A stretch of DNA of 64,000 nucleotides, taken from NCBI RefSeq assembly GCF_019039035.1, contig NZ_JAHNZT010000001.1, forward strand, positions 584,049 through 648,048, given 5' to 3'. Of this stretch, positions 1-10,792 are shown piece by piece. Numbering within the stretch: position 1 is the first letter of the stretch; every line of letters starts with the position of its first letter. The position numbers and the translations under genes were made by a program. The notes beneath the pieces are model-generated. The model saw only the letters and a list, made by a program, of their open reading frames with translations. It had not been told where the DNA came from and did not search any database. This DNA is from Citreicoccus inhibens (GTDB lineage: Bacteria > Myxococcota > Myxococcia > Myxococcales > Myxococcaceae).

Positions 1-698
1 ATGCTCACGTTGCCCGCCCGAGGCGCGGCCCGCCGACGGCGGCGTCCTCCGGCCCAGCGCTGGAAGCGGTCCTGGAACATCATGCGCCACGTGGCCAGGA
101 AGCAGCGCTCCAACTCGTGCACCGCGGGCCCCTCGATTCGCAGCACGTCGTCGCGCCAGGGCGCGCACTCGCCCTCGGGCGCCCAGTGCTCCGCGATGTT
201 CACGCCCCCGGTGAAGGCCAACTCCCCGTCCACCACGAGAATCTTCCGGTGGTCTCGCGTCAGCAGGTGGCGCAGGCCGCGAGACAGGCTGAACGGTTTG
301 AACGGGCGGATGTCCACGCCCCGCTGGCGCAGGGACTCGAAGAAACCGCGCCGACTCGTCCATGAGCCGACCGCGTCGTAGAGCACCTTCACATGGACGC
401 CGCGCTCGGCAGCCTCGATGAGCGCCTGGCCGAACAACTCGCCCACCGCGTCGGCCATGAACATGTACGTCTCCAGCCGCACGTACCGGCGCGCGCGGCG
501 GATGGCCGCGAGCATCGCCGGGTACGCCTCCACCCCGTCGCGCAGGAGCTGGCACGCGTTGCCGCCGAGGATGGCGTGGCCGCGAGGCAGGTAGTGCCGG
601 GCCAGCAACCGACTGGAGACGCCCGGGCTCCACTCCGGACGGGGTGCGTCTGCATCCACCGCCGGGGCTGTCTCGTGCCGCACCTCCAGCTCGCGCAT
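1..698 (-). CDS. Phospholipase D / cardiolipin synthase-like protein (C-terminus cut by window edge)
   Basis: About 232 residues are visible, starting at an ATG at 698; the rest lies left of the window. The protein contains one clear HKD motif (H150, K152, D157 in a DHRKILVVDG context) followed by a TGGVNI-like stretch, the signature of the phospholipase D superfamily. Upstream of it is the typical core segment with a LETYMF-like strand. Bacterial members with two HKD motifs usually make cardiolipin from phosphatidylglycerol at the inner membrane; the second motif would lie outside the window. No N-terminal membrane helices are seen, so this resembles the ClsB-type soluble or peripheral enzymes more than ClsA. 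Family assignment is firm; the substrate is inferred. An open frame on the other strand is treated as a shadow. Confidence 0.88.
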   Translation of the reverse strand, partial: MRELEVRHETAPAVDADAPRPEWSPGVSSRLLARHYLPRGHAILGGNACQLLRDGVEAYPAMLAAIRRARRYVRLETYMFMADAVGELFGQALIEAAERGVHVKVLYDAVGSWTSRRGFFESLRQRGVDIRPFKPFSLSRGLRHLLTRDHRKILVVDGELAFTGGVNIAEHWAPEGECAPWRDDVLRIEGPAVHELERCFLATWRMMFQDRFQRWAGGRRRRRAAPRAGNVS

Positions 699-790
699 GG
701 TGCGGCAACGGTGCGGATGACGCGACGGCGCGGCAACCCCGCGACCGTCGCGTCAACGACCCCAGGGCCGTTGCGCTGTCCTGGACCGGA

Positions 791-2365
791 CTACAGCCCG
801 TACTCGATGCGCTTGTTCTCCGCGCGGGTGGCGCAGGGCTGGTCGTACTCGGGGAAGTACTCCTTCATGTGGTCCAGCGTGGAGGCGGCGGCCTTGTAGT
901 TGCCCTGGTTGTAGTAGCCCTCCACCTCCAGCAGCAGCTTGGAGCAGGTGCGGTCCAGCTCCTGCTGGGCCGCCTTCATCCGCTCCTGCGCCTCGAAGTA
1001 GAGGTCGGGCTTCGGATCCGGGTGGGCCTCCAGCATCAGCCACGCCTCACGGAAGGACTTCCAAGCCTCGTAGCGGTTGCGCGCGCCGATGTCCGGCGTG
1101 TCGAAGTTCTTGCGCCCGCGCTTGTACGAGTCCGAGGCCGCCTGCACGAGCTGCGCGGGAGGCAGCTCCGGCAGCAGCGCCTTCTCGACCCACACGTTCC
1201 AGATGCGCCAGGTGTCCTCGCCCGGGGGATTCTTCGTGTTGTCGAAGATGATGCGGTTGGGCTCGCCCTTCTTGAGCTGCTGCGGCGGAATCATCAGCTC
1301 CAGCGAGCGGTCCATGCTGCCCAGCGTGTCCGGGAGCACCTTGCCCACGTCCACGCCGTTCACGCTCACCACGACCTCGTCCTTGGAGATGTTCTGGGCC
1401 TGGTAGTGGAGGATGACGACCGCGCGCGTCGCGGCGGTGTACTCCCACTCGAACACCTTCATGTCCGGGCGGTTCCACGTCACGTCGGGCCCCAGGCCGA
1501 ACGAGTCGGTGATGGGCTGCTGACTCAGGCGCACGGGCTCTTCGCCCTTGGCCTGCTTGTCGCCGTTGCCGCCGAGCACCAACCAGTACGCCACGCCGAA
1601 CAGCGCGAGCACCACGGCCACGCCACCGCCCATGATGGACGTGCGGACCGTCGAGCTAGCCTCCGCCCAGAACAGCCGAAGGTTGGCCACGAGGCCCGGA
1701 GACTCACGACGGATGCGTGCGCGATCCGCCGCGGACAACCCGCCCCCCTTGGCCGCGGGCGCCGGCCGAGCCACCGCCGCCGGACCCGCGGGCCGACGCG
1801 TCGCCGGAGGCCCCGAGGGGGCGGCCTTCGCCAGCGCGGCGCGGCTCCCGCTCCCACCCGACTGGGATGGCGCAGCGCGAGAAGGCCGAACGGCGGCCAG
1901 GTCCATGCGCGTGGACTGCTCGCGGATGCTCGACAGCTCCCGCTCCTCGGCCCCCGCGGGCGCGAGCGCCGAGCCGCCCCGGTTGCGCTTCTGCTTCAGC
2001 GCGTCCACGGAGACGATGCGCGTGCTGTTCGCTTCGTCCTGGGCAGGGACCTCTTCCTCGCCGGTCGTGGACTCCTGCGCCAGCGCGAAGACGAAGGTCA
2101 CCGGACCGAGCGTCAGCGTGTCGCCGTCCGCGAGCGGATGGCTCGTCGCCTGCGAACCGTTGACGACGGTGCCGTTCGAGCTGCCCGCGTCCTCCACGAT
2201 GTAGCTATCTCCATCGAGGAAGATGCGACAGTGGCGACGGGACACACCCGGATCGTAGAGCACGACATCGCACTCGGAAGTGCGACCGATGAGCACGGAG
2301 TCCTGATCGAAGACGAACTCCTTGCCAGCATCTTTTCCTTCGGAGATCGTCAGCTGGAAGGCCAT
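791..2365 (-). CDS. FHA domain membrane protein with periplasmic C-terminal region
   Basis: 524 aa. Residues about 5-95 form a forkhead-associated domain (GRTSECDVV, SRRHCRI and SSNGTVVNG motifs), which binds phosphothreonine on partner proteins. A Pro/Ala-rich linker follows, then one membrane helix at about 242-264, then a globular region of about 260 aa with a beta-rich part and a helical, TPR-like tail. The layout (cytoplasmic FHA, one helix, extracytoplasmic domain) is common in myxobacterial proteins and recalls scaffold subunits of secretion systems, but no family is recognised for the C-terminal part. It is transcribed away from the PLD-like gene region with a 92-bp gap, and its start lies 24 bp from the end of the WYL gene, so it could be the last gene of that minus-strand unit. 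Confidence 0.85.
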   Translation of the reverse strand: MAFQLTISEGKDAGKEFVFDQDSVLIGRTSECDVVLYDPGVSRRHCRIFLDGDSYIVEDAGSSNGTVVNGSQATSHPLADGDTLTLGPVTFVFALAQESTTGEEEVPAQDEANSTRIVSVDALKQKRNRGGSALAPAGAEERELSSIREQSTRMDLAAVRPSRAAPSQSGGSGSRAALAKAAPSGPPATRRPAGPAAVARPAPAAKGGGLSAADRARIRRESPGLVANLRLFWAEASSTVRTSIMGGGVAVVLALFGVAYWLVLGGNGDKQAKGEEPVRLSQQPITDSFGLGPDVTWNRPDMKVFEWEYTAATRAVVILHYQAQNISKDEVVVSVNGVDVGKVLPDTLGSMDRSLELMIPPQQLKKGEPNRIIFDNTKNPPGEDTWRIWNVWVEKALLPELPPAQLVQAASDSYKRGRKNFDTPDIGARNRYEAWKSFREAWLMLEAHPDPKPDLYFEAQERMKAAQQELDRTCSKLLLEVEGYYNQGNYKAAASTLDHMKEYFPEYDQPCATRAENKRIEYGL

Positions 2366-2389
2366 GAGCTTTCGATAAGCCTAGCGAAT

Positions 2390-3316
2390 TTATCCAAGAG
2401 AGGCACGTGCCGCGCGGGCAACAGCGGCACGGGCGGCCTGAGGCTCCACCACCTCCGCCTCGCCGCCGAATGACAACACCCACTGCGTGAGCCAGCGCTC
2501 GCTGTCGCCAGCGACCAGCACCTCCACGCCCCCGTCCGAGAGCGGGCGGGCGTCACGGCCAAAGCGCTCCTTCACGTACGGAGCGGCGATGGGCGAGAAG
2601 CGCACCCGCACGGACGCCTCGGTCCGGCTGCGGGCGGGGTTGGGGACGTCCGCCCGGGCGTTGGGGGGCGGCTCGAACGCCGTGTCCGTGACGGCGAGGG
2701 CCTCCATGCGGTCCAGCCGGAACAGGCGCGCGTCCTGGCGCGTGTGGCAGAAGCCTTGGAGGTACCACTGGCCTCGGTGGCTGAGCAGTTCGTACGGCCG
2801 CACCCGGCGCGGTTCCGACGGGCGTCCCGGGCTGGCGTAGTCGAACATCACCTCGCGTCGCTCCAGGATGGCCCGAGTGAGGGGCCCGAGCGCCTCGGGG
2901 GCCTCGGCGGAGGCGTCAATCTTCCGGTACATGCCGCGGAAGCGCTCCAGCGCGGCGGGCGGGATGATGCCCTCCAACTTCTGGAGCGCGCTGCGCAGCG
3001 CGTCCCCCGTGGCCGGGCGGAGCAACTCCGCCGAGGCGGCCAGGGCCGCTGCCTCACCCGCGGTCAGCCGAGGCGGCGCGAAGAGGCGCTGGTCGAGGTC
3101 CACGTAGACGCGGTCATTGTCCACGTAGATGTCGATGTAGTCGTCCGGGTTGAAGGGCGGGCGGCCCACGCACGTGAGCAGGTCCAGCTCCTCCAGGAGG
3201 TCCTCGCGGCTCACGTTGAGGGCGCGGGCGAGCGCCTCCACCGTCACGCCGGGGTGCTTGGACACGTACGGGACGAGGAACAAGAGGCGGCGCAGCCGCT
3301 CGTGGACGTTGCTCAT
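2390..3316 (-). CDS. WYL-domain transcriptional regulator, PafC-like
   Basis: 308 aa. The N-terminus (LLFLVPYVSKHPGV followed by LNVSREDLLEELDLL) matches the degenerate winged-helix of PafC-type regulators. The middle carries the LTAGEAAAL-like linker, and the WYL domain follows with an HRGQWYLQGF core and an arginine-rich ligand strand (LFRLDRMEAL). WYL domains sense nucleic acid or small ligands and control transcription, often after DNA damage. The start codon overlaps the stop of the upstream WYL gene in an ATGA, so the two proteins are translationally coupled and probably act as a heterodimer, as PafB and PafC do in actinobacteria. The WYL assignment is firm; equivalence to PafC is inferred from order and sequence style. 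Confidence 0.9.
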   Translation of the reverse strand: MSNVHERLRRLLFLVPYVSKHPGVTVEALARALNVSREDLLEELDLLTCVGRPPFNPDDYIDIYVDNDRVYVDLDQRLFAPPRLTAGEAAALAASAELLRPATGDALRSALQKLEGIIPPAALERFRGMYRKIDASAEAPEALGPLTRAILERREVMFDYASPGRPSEPRRVRPYELLSHRGQWYLQGFCHTRQDARLFRLDRMEALAVTDTAFEPPPNARADVPNPARSRTEASVRVRFSPIAAPYVKERFGRDARPLSDGGVEVLVAGDSERWLTQWVLSFGGEAEVVEPQAARAAVARAARASLG

Positions 3317-4338
3317 GCGCTCACCTTGTCCCCGACCTCGGGGGCGTGCTTCTCCACAATCCGCGTGGCCATGTCGTGCAGCCGAGACCGGGCGCCCTCG
3401 GGTGACTCGACCCGGCAGTCCGCGCCGAGGGACAGGCAGAAGCGGATGAGGCCATCCAGGTAGGTGACGGGCAGGCGGGCCCGCACGACGCCACCTTCAG
3501 CGGCCTCGAGCACCGCGCCGGGGAACAGCCCCGCCGCGCGAGACGCCAGGGCGCCGGACAGCCGCAGCACGACCTCCTCCACCGCATGGATGCGGTGCTG
3601 CCACGGGAAGTACGCCACGTGCGCGTCGAGCGAGAAGTCCGCCGGCACCTCGAAGTCCGCCGTGCGTGGCTTGGCGGTGTTCACCTTCAGCTCGCGGATG
3701 CGGTGGACCTGGAAGGCGCGCAGACCGCCGCGCAGGTGGCAGTGCCCCACGAGCGTCCAGACGCCACGGCGCAGCGCGAGTCCGTAAGGGTCCACGCGGC
3801 GCTCGGTGACGCTCGGGTGCTTGGGGCTCGCGTAGACGAGCTGCACCCACTTGTGCGTGGCGCAGGCATCCCAGAGCAGCTCCAGGCGGGCCGAGACTTC
3901 CTTCTCCTGGCCCTCCTGGACCGCGCCCAGCTCCATGCGCACACGAGGGGTGGGCAGCGACTCGCCAGCGAAGAAGCCAATCTTGCGCAGCGCGTGCGCC
4001 AGGTCGTCCCGGCCCGGGAACGCGCCAGAGGCCAGCGCGGCAGAACCCGCCGCATAGAGGACGGCCAGCTCCTCCTTGGAGAGGTCCGCCTCGGGCAGGT
4101 AGTAGGCGTCGCGGTCGACGATGTAGCCGTCGCGGCGCTCGTCATCGCCCTGGACGTAGGTCAGCGGGAAGCCCAGTTCGACGAGTTCCGCCTTGTCGCG
4201 CTCGAACTTGCGCTCGGCAGCGTCATCCGAGCCGCCATAGTCGGACGGGAAGTGCTCCCGAAGCTCGGCCCACGAGGTGGGTTCACGGGCGTCGAGCAGC
4301 AGGGCCACGAGGTCGAGGATGCGTTCCGTGCGGTCCAT
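3313..4338 (-). CDS. WYL-domain transcriptional regulator, PafB-like
   Basis: 341 aa from an ATG at 4338 (MDRTERILDLVALLL); the frame stays open upstream but that part does not look like protein. The N-terminal winged helix contains the PafB-like feature of a long wing with FERDKAELVELGFPL. A WYL domain follows, with WTL in place of the canonical WYL triad (GVWTLVGHCH) and the FQVHRIREL ligand strand. It is the first gene of a coupled pair with the next WYL gene. In actinobacteria PafB and PafC together activate an SOS-independent DNA damage regulon; whether the myxobacterial pair does the same cannot be read from the sequence. The long AT-richer gap upstream is the likely promoter. Confidence 0.9.
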   Translation of the reverse strand: MDRTERILDLVALLLDAREPTSWAELREHFPSDYGGSDDAAERKFERDKAELVELGFPLTYVQGDDERRDGYIVDRDAYYLPEADLSKEELAVLYAAGSAALASGAFPGRDDLAHALRKIGFFAGESLPTPRVRMELGAVQEGQEKEVSARLELLWDACATHKWVQLVYASPKHPSVTERRVDPYGLALRRGVWTLVGHCHLRGGLRAFQVHRIRELKVNTAKPRTADFEVPADFSLDAHVAYFPWQHRIHAVEEVVLRLSGALASRAAGLFPGAVLEAAEGGVVRARLPVTYLDGLIRFCLSLGADCRVESPEGARSRLHDMATRIVEKHAPEVGDKVSA

Positions 4339-4666
4339 TCGAGAAGACCGGCGACGATGACGGACAGGACCCGGGAGATCAAGGGACCCGCGAGTAGCCG
4401 GGCGTGAGGACGGGGAAAAACCTGGGGCGCGGGTTTGCACGGGGCGATCCGTAGCCCCCAACACCTGAACAAGCAAGCAGGTAACGCAAGGTGCGAGGCC
4501 GTTCGTTCGGCAAGCATCGGACGACCTTGGACGTGGGGCTCGCGATCGGCCTGCGACTGGGATATTCCTTAGCGATATTCGATTTGAGAAGCGCCAGGAG
4601 GCAGGCGCACACTGGCTGCCCGTCACGAGGCCGACGCGACGGACGGTTGCTTCCCGAGGGACCACC
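4339..4666. other. Divergent intergenic region with a 7-bp direct repeat
   Basis: This 328-bp gap separates the divergent WYL regulator pair and a secreted protein gene. It must hold promoters for both directions. Near 4561-4580 is the only AT-rich patch, containing the direct repeat GATATTC (4561-4567 and 4574-4580, 13 bp apart), a spacing close to one helical turn. This could be a regulator binding site or overlapping -10 elements. No convincing coding frame or RNA gene was seen. Confidence 0.4.
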
Positions 4667-5137
4667 GTGAATCACACCCCCCTCTTCCTGAAGTGGGCCG
4701 CCGGCTTGGTGCTGGTGGTGCTGGCCTTCGTCGGCACGCCCGCGCTCGCGCGCAACGAGCCCCTCTATTTCGCCCTCGAGGTCCGGCGAGACGGTCGGCT
4801 CATCGCGCAGCCCAAGCTGCTGGGCGAGTCCGGCCGCATCCTGCGCGCCGAGCGCCGCATCCCGGGTGCGCTCGTCCCCGATTACAGCCTGGTACTGACA
4901 CCCAAGGGCGAGGGAAATTCCTTCCGCCTGGAGTTGGACCTCACGCTGCCGGAGGCCCACGGGCACTCCGAGCTGGCCCTGCTGCACGGCCAGGAGCGCA
5001 AGCTTCAGCTCGGCCGGGTGCCGGGCGAGTTGGAAGTCTCGCTGCTGCTCATGAAGGTGGACTCGCCGGAGTTCCGCGCGCTCATGGACCTGGGCGAGGA
5101 CAACGGCACGGTCACCTCGGCCTCCTGCTCGATGTAG
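4667..5137 (+). CDS. Small exported protein of unknown function
   Basis: 156 aa. The first 28 residues form a signal peptide (hydrophobic core LVLVVLAFVG, cleavage after ALA). The mature part is beta-rich (YFALEVRRDGRLIAQPKLLGE), a pattern seen in small periplasmic proteins, with one cysteine near the end (SCSM). No named family was recognised. The gene is divergent from the WYL pair and convergent with proB, 23 bp away. The reading frame has the codon bias of its neighbours, so it is very probably real. Confidence 0.75.
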   Translation: MNHTPLFLKWAAGLVLVVLAFVGTPALARNEPLYFALEVRRDGRLIAQPKLLGESGRILRAERRIPGALVPDYSLVLTPKGEGNSFRLELDLTLPEAHGHSELALLHGQERKLQLGRVPGELEVSLLLMKVDSPEFRALMDLGEDNGTVTSASCSM

Positions 5138-5160
5138 GAGGCCCCCTGCGGCCATCGGGC

Positions 5161-6288
5161 CTAGAGCACCGCCAGGTCATCGCGGTGCACCGCCTCGTCC
5201 AAGTAGCGGTAGCCCAGAACCCCTTCAATGTCCGAGCTGTGGTGGCCCGCGATGCGGCGAAGCTCGTTGGCGTCGTAGGCGCTGAGGCCCCGCGCGAACG
5301 CCTGCCCCGTGCCGTCCACCAGGTCCACGGGGTCCCCTCTGCCAAAGTCGCCGTCCACGCCGCGCACGCCGCTCGGCAGGAGGCTGCGCTTGTGCTGGAC
5401 GATGGCCTCACGCGCGCCCGCGTCCACCTGGATGCGGCCTCGGGGACGCAGCGCATGGGCAATCCAGGCGGTGCGCGCGCTGCGGCGACCTCCAGACGGC
5501 TCGAACAGCGTGCCCACGGGCTCGCCCTCCAACACGGCCCTCAGCCGGCCGGGCACCGCTCCCGAGGTGATGACGCACGGGATGCCCAACTCGGAGACCT
5601 GCCCGGCCGCGCGCACCTTGGTCGTCATTCCGCCGGTCCCCACGCCGCTGGAAGTGCCACCCGCCAGCGCGAGCACCTCGGGCGTCACCGACTCCACGGA
5701 TTCCATCAAACGCGCGGTGTCATCACGGCGGGGATCCGCGGTGAACAAGCCCTCCACGTCCGACAACAGGACCAGGGCATCCGCCTCCACCACGCCCGCC
5801 ACCAGACCGGCCAGGGTGTCGTTGTCGCCGAACTTCAGCTCGTCCACCGACACGGTGTCGTTCTCGTTGATGACGGGCACCACGCCAGCATCCAGCAGCC
5901 GCGCCAGCGTGTGCTTCACGTTGAGATAGCGGCGGCGCTCCTGGACGTCCTCGTGGGTGAGGAGGACCTGGGCCACGGCCCGTCCCTCGCGACCGAACGT
6001 CTCCTCGTAGGCCTGCATCAAGCGGCTCTGCCCCACCGCCGCGCACGCCTGCTTGCCGGGGATGTCCTTGGGGCGGGAGGGAAGCGCCAGCCGCTCGACG
6101 CCCAAGGCGATGGCGCCGCTGGACACCACCACCAGCTCACGGCCCTGCGCGGCCCAGAGGAGGTCGTGCCCCAGGGCCTCGAAGTGTTCACGGTTGAACC
6201 GGCCCGTCGTGGACGTCAGGGCATTGGTTCCAATCTTCACCACCACGCGACGAGCCCCACGCAGGGCCTTGCGTCCGGATACGCTCAC
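5161..6288 (-). CDS. proB: Glutamate 5-kinase
   Basis: 375 aa. It phosphorylates L-glutamate to gamma-glutamyl phosphate, the first step of proline synthesis. The amino acid kinase domain (about 1-255) shows VVVKIGTNALT, VVSSGAIALG, the substrate-binding INENDTVSVDELKFGDND segment and GTGGMTTKVRAA. A PUA domain (about 275-360; GRIQVDAGAREAI) completes the common bacterial two-domain form. Feedback inhibition by proline acts on the kinase domain in known enzymes. No proA lies next to it in the window. The start is the ATG giving MSVSGRKALRG. The assignment is secure. Confidence 0.97.
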   Translation of the reverse strand: MSVSGRKALRGARRVVVKIGTNALTSTTGRFNREHFEALGHDLLWAAQGRELVVVSSGAIALGVERLALPSRPKDIPGKQACAAVGQSRLMQAYEETFGREGRAVAQVLLTHEDVQERRRYLNVKHTLARLLDAGVVPVINENDTVSVDELKFGDNDTLAGLVAGVVEADALVLLSDVEGLFTADPRRDDTARLMESVESVTPEVLALAGGTSSGVGTGGMTTKVRAAGQVSELGIPCVITSGAVPGRLRAVLEGEPVGTLFEPSGGRRSARTAWIAHALRPRGRIQVDAGAREAIVQHKRSLLPSGVRGVDGDFGRGDPVDLVDGTGQAFARGLSAYDANELRRIAGHHSSDIEGVLGYRYLDEAVHRDDLAVL

Positions 6289-6452
6289 GTCGCGCAGCGT
6301 AGGACGGAAACGGAAAGGACGCGCGCGCCCCGTGTGTTGTCAGCGGTCACGGGTATTCCGGTGGGGGGCCGTCATGAAACCCGCCGGGCCGCGGTCCATC
6401 GGAAGTTCCGGAAGGGGCTCGGGCCACTCGCCCCGGCCAGGAGAGCGAACGT

Positions 6453-8105
<1,653 letters not shown>

Positions 8106-8154
8106 CGGCGGGCGGGTTGCGAGCGGCGGAGGGCTCCCCTAGAGTCGGGGAGCC

Positions 8155-8616
8155 GTGTCCAATCCGCTCAGCCTGCTCGTCCCGCTGCTGACGCTTCAGA
8201 TTGAAGGGCTGCCGGGGCAGGACCCGGGACCGCAGTACGTGAAGCCGGTCTCGTCCCTGTCCCCGAAGTACTTCGAGTTCCTGGAGCAGAACAGCCACAT
8301 CATCTACCCCGCCATCGCGGTGTTGACGCTCGTCATCATCGCCGCCGGCATCCTCCAGGCGTGGAGGACGCAGGACCTGGACGGCCTCCAGAAGAACCAG
8401 TTCAAGAAGGCCATCGTCAACGAGCTGCGGCGCAACATCAGCGGCCTGCCCGGCGACGTGCTGGCCAAGGCCGTGGGGTTGGACCGCCTGAAGACGAACC
8501 GCCTGCTGGAGCAGATGCAGCAGGAGGGCATGGTGCTGAGCCACACCAACTCCCAGCGGCTCACCGTGTGGCGCGTGCGCGGCGCGGCGCCCGACGCGAA
8601 CGTGCGCCGGGCCTGA
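8155..8616 (+). CDS. Membrane-anchored winged-helix-like protein
   Basis: 153 aa, starting at a GTG. A membrane helix at about residues 44-66 (IIYPAIAVLTLVIIAAGI) is followed by a cytoplasmic helical segment resembling a winged helix (LAKAVGLDRLKTNRLLEQMQ, then a short beta wing ending in LTVWRVRG). Such a fold might bind DNA or another protein, but no named family is recognised. It lies 49 bp after hflX in the same direction and could be co-transcribed; it is convergent with gpsA with an 18-bp gap. Confidence 0.75.
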   Translation: MSNPLSLLVPLLTLQIEGLPGQDPGPQYVKPVSSLSPKYFEFLEQNSHIIYPAIAVLTLVIIAAGILQAWRTQDLDGLQKNQFKKAIVNELRRNISGLPGDVLAKAVGLDRLKTNRLLEQMQQEGMVLSHTNSQRLTVWRVRGAAPDANVRRA

Positions 8617-8634
8617 GGTCCGCGCCCTCCCCGC

Positions 8635-9642
<1,008 letters not shown>

Positions 9643-9673
9643 GGATGACCTCTTGTCGTGGAGAAAGCGGGCC

Positions 9674-10603
9674 TCACCAGAGGGCCGAGACCACGCCGAC
9701 GGATATCGCCGGCATGAACGAAGCGCTGCCCGCCGCGCGACGGTGGAAGTCGCCGCCGAAGGACAGCACGTAGGAAGTTCTCGCGGTGATGGGCGACTCG
9801 AAGCCCGCGCGCGCGAGGAAGGCGCCCGTCGTCGTCGACGCGGGAGGCAGGCCCCCCAGCGGCGTGCGCTGAAGGGGCTCGGTGTCCCAGGCGAGTTGGT
9901 AGCGCAGGTCCAGGAAGAGGCGCTTCGCGCGCGGCGACTGCCCCTGCCATGACGCCACCACGCCGGACTGGAGGTTCCAGTTGCGGCGCCCGCTCAAGTA
10001 GCGCGCGCCCCGCTCCTCGGCCTCGGCCGGGCGGAGGAACAGCGCACGGCCGCCCTCCACCACGAACCCCAGCGCCGCGCGACCGTTGTCCACGCCGTCC
10101 AGCAGCGTGAGGCGCGCGCCCAACCGGCCCTCGTTCATCATTCCGTAGACGCTGTCGACGCCCAGCGCCACGTCGAGCTGGGGGAGCACGCCCACCACCG
10201 CGCGCGCGGACAAGAAGGGAAAGCCCACCAGCAGCCCCACCAGGACCCGCCCCGTTCCCGAAGAGCGAGCCCCGAGGAGTCCGAGCCGATTGGGCTCCAG
10301 CGGCGGGCCGGCGGCCAGCACCTCGTCCGAGGCGGACGGGGGCGGCGCGGGGAGGACGAAGGTCGATGGGGACGGGCCCTCGGGTGGGGGGGTGGGCGGG
10401 GCCGACGAAGTGACCTGCGCCTCGGGGAGCGGCGAGACAGGGCCGGGATAGGCCTGCCACGAGTCGTCATCGACGACGGCGCTGGACGGAGACGACTCCG
10501 CGGGAGCGCGGCTTCCCGAGGCACTCGGCGACGCGGGCGTCTGCGCGCGGGCGAGCGGTCCGAGGAGGAGGGCCGGCAGGAGGAGGAGTCGGGAGGCACG
10601 CAT
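9674..10603 (-). CDS. Exported protein, probable outer-membrane beta-barrel
   Basis: 309 aa. A signal peptide (MRASRLLLLPALLLGPLARAQ) is followed by about 90 residues of Pro/Ser/Ala-rich linker. A region from about 110 to the end has the alternating hydrophobic pattern of an outer-membrane barrel (FLDLRYQLAW, SYVLSFGGDF and a final VGVVSALW ending in an aromatic residue). The terminal tryptophan and alternating pattern support export to the outer membrane via the BAM complex. No named family is recognised. It lies directly upstream of gpsA. Confidence 0.75.
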   Translation of the reverse strand: MRASRLLLLPALLLGPLARAQTPASPSASGSRAPAESSPSSAVVDDDSWQAYPGPVSPLPEAQVTSSAPPTPPPEGPSPSTFVLPAPPPSASDEVLAAGPPLEPNRLGLLGARSSGTGRVLVGLLVGFPFLSARAVVGVLPQLDVALGVDSVYGMMNEGRLGARLTLLDGVDNGRAALGFVVEGGRALFLRPAEAEERGARYLSGRRNWNLQSGVVASWQGQSPRAKRLFLDLRYQLAWDTEPLQRTPLGGLPPASTTTGAFLARAGFESPITARTSYVLSFGGDFHRRAAGSASFMPAISVGVVSALW

Positions 10604-10792
10604 GGGAACGCGGCCGGCAGCTTAGTCCACGGCGCGCCAGGGAAACGAGGGCGGCTCGCCCGTGGGCCAGCCGGCCGTGCGTCGGCCTTCCGGAAACCGC
10701 CACGAGTCCCCACCAATGGGTGGCCACGCGGCACCCTCCCCGGTCTACCATCCGCGCCCGCGTTCGGTGCGAAACCGAGGAGAGACGACGGG

